Under the pieces are notes generated by a model that saw nothing but the letters and a program-made list of their open reading frames with translations, was not told the origin of the DNA and made no database searches. Source: Apis mellifera (Eukaryota > Arthropoda > Insecta > Hymenoptera > Apidae). From it: a stretch of DNA of 64,000 bases. The position numbers and the translations under genes were made by a program. How positions within the stretch are numbered: position 1 is the first letter of the stretch; the number at the start of each line of letters is the position of its first letter. Shown here piece by piece: positions 22,991-34,320 of this stretch. Where the stretch lies: the NCBI RefSeq assembly GCF_003254395.2, contig NC_037645.1, positions 4,703,406-4,767,405 on the forward strand. The letters run 5' to 3'.

Positions 22991-25558
22991 AATTATAGAT
23001 TAAGTATTTATACGAGCCAGGTTAATAATAATAATAATAGTAATAGTTGTTAACAGGGGTGTGAAATGTTTGTTCGTAGAAATTCTTTCAGCAAGATGAT
23101 AATAAAAAAGAAAGGAAGGAAGGAAGCAAGGAGATTCTTTCGAAACGACGTTTAAAAATAAACATCGAGCCCTTCAAAATTTTTACAACCAACATCTTTA
23201 CAATCAGCTCTATACAAACAATAGAATTTCTACTTTCCAAGTCTTAGACTGTCAAATTAATCTCTCATGGAAATCGCTCATTCAACTGAAACTTTCCTTC
23301 ATAATGAACTCTAATCTCCCCCTCCCTCTCGGCAAAATAAACAACGAAATAAAATCGCCTTTTACCCGAAGTAAGATCGTTTAATTCCAAGCAAGAAAAG
23401 GGAAGAGAAACGATCTTACCGACTACGACTCCGACTCCAGACTTTATTCGTTCTAAAGTACTGTTGAAGGATCGTTTTTTTTCGGGAAAAAACGAAAAAA
23501 GAAAAGAAAAGAAAACGGCAAGCGTGTCTGGGATCGTGGGCGGATACAAGGCCCCCGATATCGGTAAGCGCGAAAAAACATTGGAATCGTGTATGGAGGG
23601 TATTATCCCGCGGCGTGTAACGACAACTTATTCGACGTGGGACAACGCGCGTAAGTGGAACATCGTTCGTATTGATTTTCTCGCTGCTAATAGCGCAACG
23701 TCCCCAAGAAACCATATAGCCGGCCGATGAGGCTGTTGCGTCGCGGGTGTTGCGGAAAAGAGCGAGAAATATAGGCCGCCATTGGGGGCGAGGGAACGAA
23801 GGGGATATTGGGAAAGTTAATTTGGGACATGGTATCAATTGTGTTCGTGGCGTTTAATTTTTACGTTATTACGTTCTGTCGGGAATCGAGACGTCAAATA
23901 ATAATATTTTTATTTAAAATGTTCGAGGAAAGTGAAGATATAATTGGAAGTAATTCTTTCTTTTTTAAACGAAATGAAAACGATTGAAAACGAACGTAGT
24001 ATTTTAATATATATTTCAATTGTATCTTTTGGTTTCGTTATTGGAATATTTGATAATTTGTGAGATTGCGATTAAATAACGGACGAAAATATCTTATTGG
24101 AGAATGGATAATCGGATAATCTTTATGTATCTTTATGTATTTAATCGAAATAATTATCGGTGATTGCATCACGTGCTGTTGCATTTTTGATAATCAGACA
24201 AGATAGTCGAACGTGGTTTTATTGTACTACGTGTGGTATTTATACACTGTTCTTTTCAAATATTCAAATACTATTTCGAGACAATTCTCGAAAGAAATTG
24301 AAAATCTAAATCCAACATTCTCGGAACGAACTCTATTCTAAAATTGCAAGTTTCGAAAATATCGAAAGGAAGAAAAGAAAGAGAGAAGAAACAGAAAATT
24401 TAAATTGTTCGACCAGCTTTCTTTTCTCTCGTCTCGCAACAATGTGCGAATATCGAAGGAACGACGCGACGATTCCTGCTCGAGGCTAACACGAGAGTGG
24501 AACAAGATCTGGGATCGTGGTTAAAGAGTTCGACCGCGGTGTCGGGCAGGTGTGTTTTGCCGTGAGATGCCGTGGCCATCGAAGAAGGCAGGGAACGGCA
24601 ACACGTGAATGACCTTCGACCCAGGCCAGGCTGCCTGCTATTCCTTTCCGTTCTTCTTCTTCTCGCATCCACGGCCGAGTTCTGCACGCCCTTCCCCTCG
24701 CCATTCGTCTTCTCTGCCTACATACCGTCGCGTCTCGATTGATTTTCTCTTGTACACCTCCTCCCTTCTTCCTCCCCTCCTTTGATGTCTTGCAAATTTT
24801 CCATCCGTAATCGCGCGCCAGATATCTCGAACGAGATGTTGGTTTTCTCGGTTTCCTCAGGAAGGAAGTCGAGGAATGCGTGGAATCAGTGGAAGGATCA
24901 GATCATTATGCGAGGAAATTATTCGTAAATCGACGAATTTGAACAATACACAGGCAAAATTGAAGTTGCAAGTTTTTAAGGGATACCTTCTATACTACAA
25001 ACGAGATTCAAAAAATTTCTATTTCATTTTTCATGATCAAAATCCTCGTGTAAAGAATTTTAATCTCGGGAAGATTGTTAGAATAATTTAATTCCATTAT
25101 TTATATACGCTTTCCAAAGGTATCCTTCCAACGAATCCCATTCCATCCGCCACAGTATCTAAACTACTAAAACAAGCCCGTCCACCTCCGCCAGCTCTTA
25201 TTTCGCACTTACCTCGTCGCAACTTCCTAAACTACCCTCCCCCCCTCCTTACAAGAAACCTGATAACGCGTAACAGTCTCCGCAAATCCGGGCCGTATTT
25301 CACTTTACCCTCCATGTCCTCTCCCCTCCTCTCCCCATTCATCCTCCAGTTCCATCCCCGTAGGAAAAAAAGAGCCACCCCCGCAATCCTCCACCGCTAA
25401 ACCCGGTAACTCGCTGTTATTCGAGCGAGGGGGGTGGTAAACGACAGGTTCAGAGACTTGGGGTGAATCGTTTCTCGGTTTCGAGGAGGAGTGCACGCGA
25501 TTCCGCGGGCGGATGCGTCGGAGGAAGGTGGAGGCGGGCGTACGACAGGCTCTGAGAA
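22991..25558. other. No gene; AT valleys and two GC patches
   Basis: AAT-type triplets at about 23022-23040. A CpG-richer patch lies at 23500-23840 and another at 24500-24720. The rest is AT-rich. GAG|GTAAGT occurs on the minus strand near 25208, but no acceptor or frame precedes it on that strand. Confidence 0.4.
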
Positions 25559-25583
25559 AGAGAGAGAGAGAGAGAGAGAGAGA
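25559..25583. repeat. (AG)12 microsatellite
   Basis: Uninterrupted GA dinucleotide tract within a GC-richer block (25490-25800). Confidence 0.95.
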
Positions 25584-26460
25584 TGGTTGTGCTCAGGGTC
25601 AACACTCGAGGCAGGGAGAGGAACGTAAGGTACTGTTAATGCAACCTCACGATCGCGAGATCCCGCGATGAGCCGCGGGAACCGAGCGGATCCTGCTCCT
25701 CACGAGCCCCTCCTTCGACCCTCCCTCCGTTCTTTCTTCGAACGTTTCGTTTCTTTGTTCGGGATCGCCACGGTTTCGTATCGAGGCGATACCTAGTGTA
25801 TCTATCCAGAGATATTTTTTTCTCGAGAGAGGCTTCGAACGAAGGGTTGGAAGGATGAAGCGAAGCATCGAGATCTTGTCCTGAAACGTTGAGAATTATT
25901 TCTCTGTTTCGAAGGAGATTGGACGATGGAGGATTTAATTAAGAAACGAGATAAATTGAATCGAAATGGAATTTGATAATAATTTTTCTTCTCAAATTTT
26001 TATTAAGGTGATAAATTGTTAGAAACCGGACTTTTATTGTAGATCGTGTAGAAGGAGAGGGAGGAGCGAGGGATAATAAATTGTTTTCTCAAGATAGATT
26101 AGAAAATAAGAGGGATAGATTTTCTCGAACGAGCCGTTGGAAACGATAACATTCTTCTTTGTATATTAACTTCTTGCTTCCGTAAACATTTATCTCGCTT
26201 AATATATCAAAACTCGAACGCGTATAAACGCGTAAATGTAAACACGTGTAACACGAGTTCCAATAACGGGCCAAAGTTATTACGACTATTGTATTCATAT
26301 AAACGCGATCCTTCGTGCAATAATAAACATTGGAATTATCTGATTCCGTACGGAATTAAATTTGCCTCAGTCGAGCATTAGATTTTGTCCGAGCTACACG
26401 CGTTACGTATTCGTGTTATTATTACAATATCGCGTATTAACGCGTATTCGTATCGCGAAA
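25584..26460. other. No gene
   Basis: A GC-richer block to about 25860, then AT-rich sequence. Nothing else recognised. Confidence 0.4.
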
Positions 26461-26559
26461 AGTGTTAAAAAGTGTTGAAAAGTGCGTTCGTTAACGAGTG
26501 TTCGTTCAAAGTGTTGAAAAAGTGTTGAAAAGTGCGTTCGTTAACAAGTGTTCGTTCGA
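26461..26559. repeat. Two-copy 50-bp tandem repeat
   Basis: The unit contains AAAAGTGCGTTCGTTAACRA followed by GTGTTCGTTC. The two copies (about 26461-26510 and 26511-26559) differ at a few bases. The shared AGTGTTGAAAA sub-unit is itself repeated, and the GTTAAC core in each copy is palindromic. Confidence 0.85.
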
Positions 26560-27714
26560 AGATTCTCTTCTTTAAATTATCCGTAAATAATACATTCGGC
26601 GATAAACACCCTCTCTGCTCCTCCCTCCTTCCCCTACCTTCTCCCCTAACGCCTTGATTCCACCCGCCTGATTTAAACGGGAATTCTACCCGATCTTTTA
26701 TGCAGATTTTCCCCGGCGACGCGTGTTGTTACGATTCATTAAACACCCAGGGAGCGGAAACAGGAGTCGAACTTTTTTACTTATCGAGAGTGTTCGCGTC
26801 TTTCTCGTTTACGCGGCTCGATGTGGGAAAAAAAGGCGACACGCGAAGAAATAACCGCTTATCGAACAACTCCCCCCTCTCCTTTCCTCCCTCGTTTGCA
26901 TATCAATCGATTTCTCGTCGCGAATCTACGAAGCGAACATCATCATTGAAAATTAACAAGTTATGCGGTATAACTCGATAACCTATCGAATCGTTCTGTC
27001 TATCGATTTCATCGAATTTTCGAGGGAGAAAGAAGAGAAGTGAGAGGAAAATGTTGTTAAGCGTGTTATGTAAACGCGTTGTACTTTGAGGAATAACTTT
27101 TTATCGAGTACAGGGTTTGTTGTTGTTGTTATCCTTTATTGCGCCGCGAGCAGAGTAGAAAAAAAAAGAAAAGTTTGGATCGTAAAACGAAAGTCTTCCG
27201 CGGAACTCTTTAATTTTACCCCCTCCCTTCGCGGTAGAGATTCTGATTGGAGAAGTTGGAACAAGGGTGGTTTTTTTGATCGAGGAGTATTATCAGGTGG
27301 AATTAGAGATACCATAAGATGTCGAGAGATTCACGTTTCTTCAATTTCTTCTTTAAAAAATCTCATATCAATATACAAACAAATATTATTTAATTATCCA
27401 CTTATTATCACGATATAACTCCTCAATCGTCAAACACCATACACGCTTCTTAATCGAAATCTCTTCCTTCGTGGCCATTCATCGTTTCAAGAATCAGTAT
27501 CTCAGCCAAACCGGCTCAGTAGCGATCGAAACTTTCCAGTCATCGACTCCTGGAATTCCACAAGCGCTTGGAAACAGCTCTCGAAGACCGGCAACTTCCA
27601 TCCCACCGTCGAGATATCCTCTTTTCCCCGAAAACGAGATCCTTTGGTCTTTGGCCCCTCGAACTTGGTCCCTCGACGAATTACCGCTAATCTCCAGCAC
27701 CCTCTCCCATCTCC
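26560..27714. other. No gene
   Basis: Mixed composition with a short TTG run near 27119. Open frames at 26700-26981 and 27086-27418 have no recognisable content. Confidence 0.4.
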
Positions 27715-27738
27715 CTCTCTCTCTCTCTCTCTCTCTCT
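27715..27738. repeat. (CT)12 microsatellite
   Basis: Uninterrupted CT dinucleotides followed by TAAAGAGAA. Confidence 0.95.
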
Positions 27739-30700
27739 TAAAGAGAATCCGTCTCTCGAATGCCTAAATCCTCCCCCATCATTTCTCCATCCATCTCTCC
27801 ATCGTCTTCTTCATTCTCCTCGAGCGTCGTGTTACCGAGACGTCGCGTTAAATTCGGTTGCATCTGGCCATCTTCTTTTCTTTTTTTTTTAAAAATTCCT
27901 TCTAATCTCGGTAACGGGGATCTCGCGTTTCCACGTAAGCTGCTCCATCCTTCCTCCTCCTCCTCCTCTTTCCTTTCTTCCTCCACTTCGAAGCCCTTTG
28001 GTCGACTTTTCCGCGTTAATGACGACGATAAAAAGATTAACCGGGATTGGCCGGCGCGGATTCAGAGCCGGGCCACCGGGCTCTAAGCGGAATTAGGAGC
28101 AGACAGCGCGACGAGGGAGGCCGACTTTAAGGGTGGCCGGTTAAAAGCCTCTTCGAAGAGAGAGAGAGAGAGATGACTCTGATCGTAGAGTACTCTGGCA
28201 ATGCTACTTGGTTACCGTTGGTAGCTCTAATGCTGGTGCTCTTTGAGTGACGTGACGTGAGGGAGAGACATTCACTGTTTCCGTTTCTGGATCCCTCCTA
28301 AGTGTACGTTAGGATGAATTTTGGCTGGTGGATCTATCAGATTAGTCCTGTCACCACGTTCCACGTCTGGAATATGCAATAATGAGAGACTTGATCATTT
28401 CAAGAGAGAGAGAGAAAGAGAAAGAATTGTAATAAGAAACATTAGTAAGAAACGTTTGTAGATACATGAAGATTATGGATACGTTGAAAAGAGTAAAAGT
28501 AGGATCGGAGAAGGAAGAAGATGGAATTCTGCACGCACGTGAAATTGTGAATTATTATCTACGTTATGATTACAAGGTGTCACGATTTTGTGATATTGCG
28601 ATATTTTATTACCATTTCTTGTAAATTTCAAATCAAAGAGAAAATCATATAATATGCAATTAATTAATATCTCGTTTCTCTCGATTGTTCAATTCGTGGA
28701 AAGCATTTAATCGCTGATGTAAAATATAAATGTTACCTCGTGTTGTATATCACATTTAAAGTCGGATTGATCCTCTCGTTTCTCATCAAGCTTGATAAAA
28801 TTCGCAACAAATCTTCACCACGAAATTATTGCCATTTGATGAAAAAAAGAAAAGAAAAGAAAAGAAAAGAGAAGAGAAGAAAGAAGAAAGAAAAGGTTAA
28901 GAGAAGAAGTCAGATTCGGATTTGCAAAAGGATTGTATCGATAGTTGGTTGACGATTGAGGTTTTCGGTTCAGGTTTTTAGTCGAGTTTCTTTCTTTCTT
29001 TCTTTTTTTTTTTCGACCCAGTTGCAATCAGCGCGAGAACACTCGATGAATTGTGAAACAGGAACGGGGAAGAAAGGGATTCTGACGAGAGAAGGGATCT
29101 TGCGTGCAACGGAGGACGGTGTTCTAATTAAACTTGAAATTTCTTTTGCTCTTTTCTTGCGACTCGCAGCTTTCCTCGGCTCCTATTATCGTGTTAGGTG
29201 TTAGAGAGTGTTTTGACTTCGTTCAAAAGAACGAATTAACGTTTCAAGCCAACCTTCTCTCCCGCTCTTCCACGCTCTGTTTTCACGTTCCGGGAGAAAG
29301 AGGGAAATGAAGGAAAGATTAGATGTGCTGTTTGCACATTTTACGCCTCGTTCTCCCACGTATCTGAATACTTCACCTTCGCTGAAAACTCGAGCACAGT
29401 TACTTAAGCTTTCTTTATTGCCTTTGCACTTGTGTTTAACGCGTTACAACTCGAGTTTACAGTCGAAATTATTTTATGGATTTTGTTTTCCTCGAAACGT
29501 GTTCAATGTGTTCATTTCTGGTGTTTCATTCGCTCTTCTTTCCCTCGTTGAATGGAAGCTGTATCTTTTCGCGTAGAATTCTTTATCTTAATAAAATTAG
29601 AAAAGGAGAGAAGAGACAGATGTACCAATTTCGAATATCTACTTTCCCCTCAAATTCTCCGCAGATAGGTGTCTTATTATATCTCGATCGATGCTCTAAA
29701 TAATTATCCGAGTCGAATTCGAAAACTTTCATCACATTTCGACCTTACACTTCCATAAAAATATCGCTTCGCACATGAAATAGAAGAAAATGCAAAGATA
29801 AAGTCCCATCCTTAAATCGTTTCGAGCCGTCAAATTCCAAGTCGTCAAATTCATCCCTCTTTCCGATTATCATCCCCAAATCTACGAAATCCACCTTTCG
29901 AAACGAAACTGATATGAATCGTCTCTCGAAATCCAACAATTCTCCTCTAGAAATTTTGTGGAAACAAATTTTCGTGGAAGGCGAAAGAAAATCGCGACGA
30001 TTAATTGTGCGCGCGAAGATGATGGAAGAAAGACAAAGTCTAGACGTAGTTGTTGTTGGAGAACGGGGCGGAATAAAGCCGGGGAATCTATTAATTGGAG
30101 AACGCTTGTCCCCGCGTTTATCATCCCCGTGGAGGGGTGGCCGAGGGTCATTTGTTATTTACATATAATTCGTGGCGCGGCGTTACGCGGCCCGACAGGC
30201 CGCAATTAACGCGCGATCAATTATTTTTCGATGGGCATGGCTTGTTCGCCGAATACGTGGCCACGTTTCCGCGATAATGTCGAACCAGATGCATGGCGGT
30301 CCACCATGTGAAATCGTGATTTTAATCTAAAATCCCGCCGCGCGAGATAATTTTTGAATTTTCTTCCTTTTCTTCGGGGATTGGATTTTTTTTTGCGTCG
30401 TTCGTGAAAACGAGGATCAGATTGCTGATTCGAAATTGTTATCAGGCTTATTATATCACAGGATTCTGAATTATAGGTTCATCGTGATTTTGAATCGATA
30501 AATTTTACTCTGTTTTTTTTATTCCGTTCACAAATAGGAGATTAGATGTCGAGAACAGATTCTTCTTGCTAGGATTTTCATAATATTGGCGGATAAAATT
30601 TTATATGTTTTAATCTATGATAATTGTTTAAATTAATTCGAAGAATTATTCTAGTTTGTATTCTTTGTTTTTTTCGAAAGAAATAATTTTTTATTTACAT

Positions 30701-31190
30701 TGGCAAAATTCTCGAAAACTTAATGAAACGTGAGATCGGTGAAATAGCGTGCAAATATTTCACTCGTTAAAAACCTTCCAAAATCATTATATACCAGAAT
30801 AACGTAACGTATTCTCTCTACAGTGATTCGTTCTATTTTCTTTTCTAAAAGTTCGAAACACGAACGATCGCGATTCAGTAACTGTAGAACATCACGAAGA
30901 ATATAACCGCACTCGCGTGACGGAAATCGTTCTTCTCCCTTCCAGTAATTGCAATTACGTAGACTGATTAGCTTTAAACGCGGTTTAAAATGAGAATGGA
31001 AGAAGGGGGAGGAAAAAGAAGAAGAAAGAAAAACCGAAAGAAAATACAATACATTTCGAAGTTTGCACCTCCTCTCTGTTAAATTAATGATACAACAATA
31101 ACGGCGTTTCTCGGAGATAATCGTTTGCAATCGTTCAGAGGTTTACAGGTGATAAAATGATTACGAGAAATAGTCGGATAATATCGTGGA
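27739..31190. other. No gene; pyrimidine-rich block, AT valley, GC patch 30050-30350
   Basis: Pyrimidine-rich DNA to about 27995, a CpG-rich block at 28000-28260 with a GA tract near 28156-28172, then AT-rich DNA containing an AAAGA-type purine run at 28842-28905. The patch at 30050-30350 has the CpG-plus-AT-core texture of the other candidate regulatory patches (AATTAACGCGCGATCAATTA near 30200). No coding signal was found. Confidence 0.4.
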
Positions 31191-31275
31191 GGCAGGTGGA
31201 TATGTTTCGTTTCATCCTGTAAACCGCATAAGACGGCTTAGTGTAAGATAAAACGAAACATGGGGTGCTTCTGCC
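31191..31275 (+). ncRNA. Candidate microRNA-precursor-like hairpin
   Basis: A perfect 11-bp stem pairs ATGTTTCGTTT (31202-31212) with AAACGAAACAT (31251-31261). It continues upward past a C/A mismatch with ATC:GAT, past a second mismatch with TGTA:TGTA (two G-U pairs), then, past small bulges, AA:TT and CCG:CGG, closing a 7-nt loop CATAAGA (31227-31233). About 23 of 25 bases of the 5' arm pair within 60 nt. Below a basal internal loop, GGCAG (31191-31195) pairs with CTGCC (31271-31275). Size, mismatch pattern and unpaired basal segment resemble an animal pre-miRNA. The two G-U pairs would be A/C mismatches on the opposite strand, which favours + strand transcription. I do not recognise either arm as a known insect miRNA. 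Expression is unproven. Confidence 0.35.
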
Positions 31276-32760
31276 CTCGTACGGTTTCCCCAGTTCGACT
31301 GTCGCTGCAATTTAAGCCACCGCGATAAAGAAGCTTGTCGAACGCGATTCCCTTTTCGTTTAAATGGAATTTTCATCCTCTCCAGCCTTCGAGGGAAGAA
31401 AGATATTTTACCTCGATGTAGTACAAATTTTTTTCGAAATTATAAAGAGAAAAAATTCGAAGAATCAAATCCTTTCCTCGCAACATCTTTCTTAAACAAC
31501 ATCCTCTCCCTCCCCCTAATTCTCTCCTCATCTTCTCCTTTAAAGACACCCAGAGAGAGAGAGAGAGGAAGGCTTTCGCTATAAAAGAAGCTGGAAAATC
31601 TCTGGAAAGAGGGCTGAGAAAGGACAATGTTTGCGGATACGGTACAACACGTTTTTCTTTCGCCGCTTTACGCGTTGGCCAAATATTTTGAGAACAGCGG
31701 AGGGGTGTCAGAGGGCGGAGAGAGAGAGAAAGAGAGAGAGACTCTCTAGTCGATTTTGCGGGCGAAGCACGAGGAGGACACGGTGTAGCGCAGGTTGCGC
31801 CCGATCGAAACAACCGCGTGTGGTATCGTGTAGGGGCTTCGGGGCTTAGAATTACAAACAAACGCGATTACGACGCCCTTTGCGCCTCTTTACGCGGCTC
31901 AGGGATCGTGTACCGGGGATCTATCGACCCGTGATCGAAATTCCGATACCTGCCCTCATCGCGACATTCGAGGATCTTGCCTCTTCCCTCTTTACGTTCC
32001 AATTTCCCTTTCCAATTTTGGTTCTTAAATTTTTATTTTTGACGATCTTTATCGATTATTGACTGCCCGTAGACAATCTTGATCGTTTCCAAAATTATTT
32101 TATTCTATCTTTTTTTCTTCTCTTTATTTGGAAAAAGTTTACACACTTCATAGATTGGAGATTTGCATAGAATTTTTTCAGATTTTCTGAAATCTGGAAT
32201 GATAAGAAATGGAAAGGGGAGAGAGGATGAGAATTTAATATAGATATAGATATATAGAATATGTTATTGCACTGTGGTTTCAATTTCTTATAGCGAAGTG
32301 AACTCTTTTAACTCTCGATGTTTTCTGGAAATGATCGATTTTGGGGAAGGGGAGATTTCTCGAAACTGTTTGAAACTGTTTCGAAAGTATTTAGACGTTC
32401 GACGATTGATTTTTATAGTTTGAAAGGCGTATTGTGTTTCTGACCTAGTTCCCCGGAATATTGAAATGCTTGGAATTTTTGCGCCTTGGAGAAGTTTTTA
32501 ATATCGAGTCGGTATTAATATCGGTATTATATATAAAAATATAAAAGGCGCGTAAAAATATACCAACATTTTCGAAAAATTTCTTCAAATCAAAGATCAT
32601 TTCATCTGTTTCTCTCCGTCCACAACCTTTTCATCAAATCATTATAATATATCTTTTAAACGTTGCTCGAAACAAATTCCAACTCTCGTTCATTCAACGC
32701 AACCCCCACTCCTTTCACCATTTTTTCACTCGCTCCTTCTCTTTTCAAACCCCTCCCAAC
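31276..32760. other. No gene
   Basis: Short GA tracts near 31553 and 31718 flank a CpG-richer block (31620-31960). The rest is AT-rich. Open frames are low complexity or unrecognised. Confidence 0.4.
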
Positions 32761-32780
32761 CTCCTCCTCCTCCTCCTCCC
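32761..32780. repeat. (CTC)n triplet run
   Basis: Six CTC triplets in a pyrimidine-rich stretch. Confidence 0.9.
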
Positions 32781-33880
32781 ATTCTTCTTCTCCCGTTCCG
32801 AATCGAGAAACGATTTCATCGCGGTTCGCGTCGTGCACAATTGTCTGTTCCAGTTTCGAAAATACGAAATCCGGATGCGCCAGGCTATGCACATTTATCC
32901 GTGTCACTTTTAACCGCGATACGGCCGCGAGACATTCAGATAGGAAGACGTCGTATCCGACGACGAAAGTCGAATAGACTCGTAAAGTTCACGGTGGAAT
33001 AAGAGTGCAAAAATTTCCCTATTTCTATGCGGTTTTTGACAGTGGAGCAGCCACGTGTACGTCACTATCAGCGTTTCATCCCTCGACTTCCTCCCTCGCG
33101 ACGGCGTAAATCAAACCGGAATTCTCTTTCTTTCCCTCGTAACTCGTTTCTTATAACTCGTGCAAAAATATTAAACGAAAACGAAACTTTTATCATTATT
33201 TTTTTTTTTTTCGAATCGAATAATAATTTATTATATTTTTGTATGGAAAAAATGTAATATTGCAAATTGAATATTATGGATGGATATATGGGTTTAAATG
33301 CAACCAAAATTTTAATTTTGTATTTTATGTCGAGGGAAACACAGTCATTTTCTAAAAATATCGCTATAAGGATGTTTCCATTCGTGATGCGGACATGTTG
33401 TCACGCGTTATGAATATATTTAAACGGGAAAGAATCTTCCGAGATTCTCATCGCTTTTTCAGATTGGCTTCCGTACACCGTGTTGAAAATTAATGAATCT
33501 TTTCCATATAGAATGCGTTTCCTTCTTTCAAATGTAGATCGAGTTGTGCATTTTTAACAGGCAATAGCATCATTTAAAATTCGCTCTAAAATTGAAATTT
33601 CATCTATCTTAAGAATTATTATATTACAGAAAGAATTATTAAAAAAATATTTCTCCTTATTTTTTTAAGAAACTCTCAGTTTTACAATTTTAAAAATCCA
33701 AACTGTATATAAATCACCATCAATCGCTATCAATCAATGTATCCGACCAAAGGGATGATAGATACAGATTACAATCAGAACCCTACAATTCCACAATTCC
33801 ACGTCGCGCAACAACGTCTTGATTCGCGACTTCGTATAAACGCGATCCCTCCTTCTCCTCCTCCTCTCCCTGTGCGATCA
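32781..33880. other. No gene; CpG block then AT valley
   Basis: CpG-richer to about 33140, then AT-rich with a T-run near 33198-33210. Nothing recognised. Confidence 0.4.
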
Positions 33881-34320
33881 CGAACAGACGATTACAGAAG
33901 GGGAGGGCGAGAATAGCGGCGTCGAAGACGGCTGTAAAGCGGAAGGAAAAGTCGATAGATTATAGGCGAGGCCGCAATCAGGCCGCCTAATTACCAGTTA
34001 ACAGTGGAACGAAATCCCGGCCTTACGACTGACGATTCGAATTAATCGGCGAATTAGCGCCGCCTGTGATAGCTTCATGGAGTCGCGGCCGGCGAGGATA
34101 GCCCTTAAGCATCGCAATTACGCTGGATCTATGCGGGCGTATAACACGCGAGAGTGGCCGCCATCGAGGGAGAGGTTTCGCCAATTTAATTAACTTCTGT
34201 CGATAAATTCGCCGCCTTGTCCCTATAGTAGGCCTATACGCCTGGAATTTTAATAGCCCCCCTCCGTTTCCTTCATTGATATTTCGCGTTGCGTAGCAAG
34301 TATTCGTGAAACTGGACACG
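33881..34320. promoter_or_regulatory. CpG-rich patch dense in homeodomain-type AT cores
   Basis: GC blocks alternate with TAATTA-like cores: CCTAATTACC (about 33988), GAATTAATCGG (about 34039), CGCAATTACG (about 34113) and AATTTAATTAAC (about 34183). This texture, repeated in patches across the window, is what developmental enhancers in GC-heterogeneous insect genomes often look like. No reading frame is convincing. Function is inferred. Confidence 0.35.

Noticed and set aside
25195..25215. Minus-strand GACGAG|GTAAGT donor
   Set aside because: No acceptor, ATG or coding-like frame precedes it on the minus strand.
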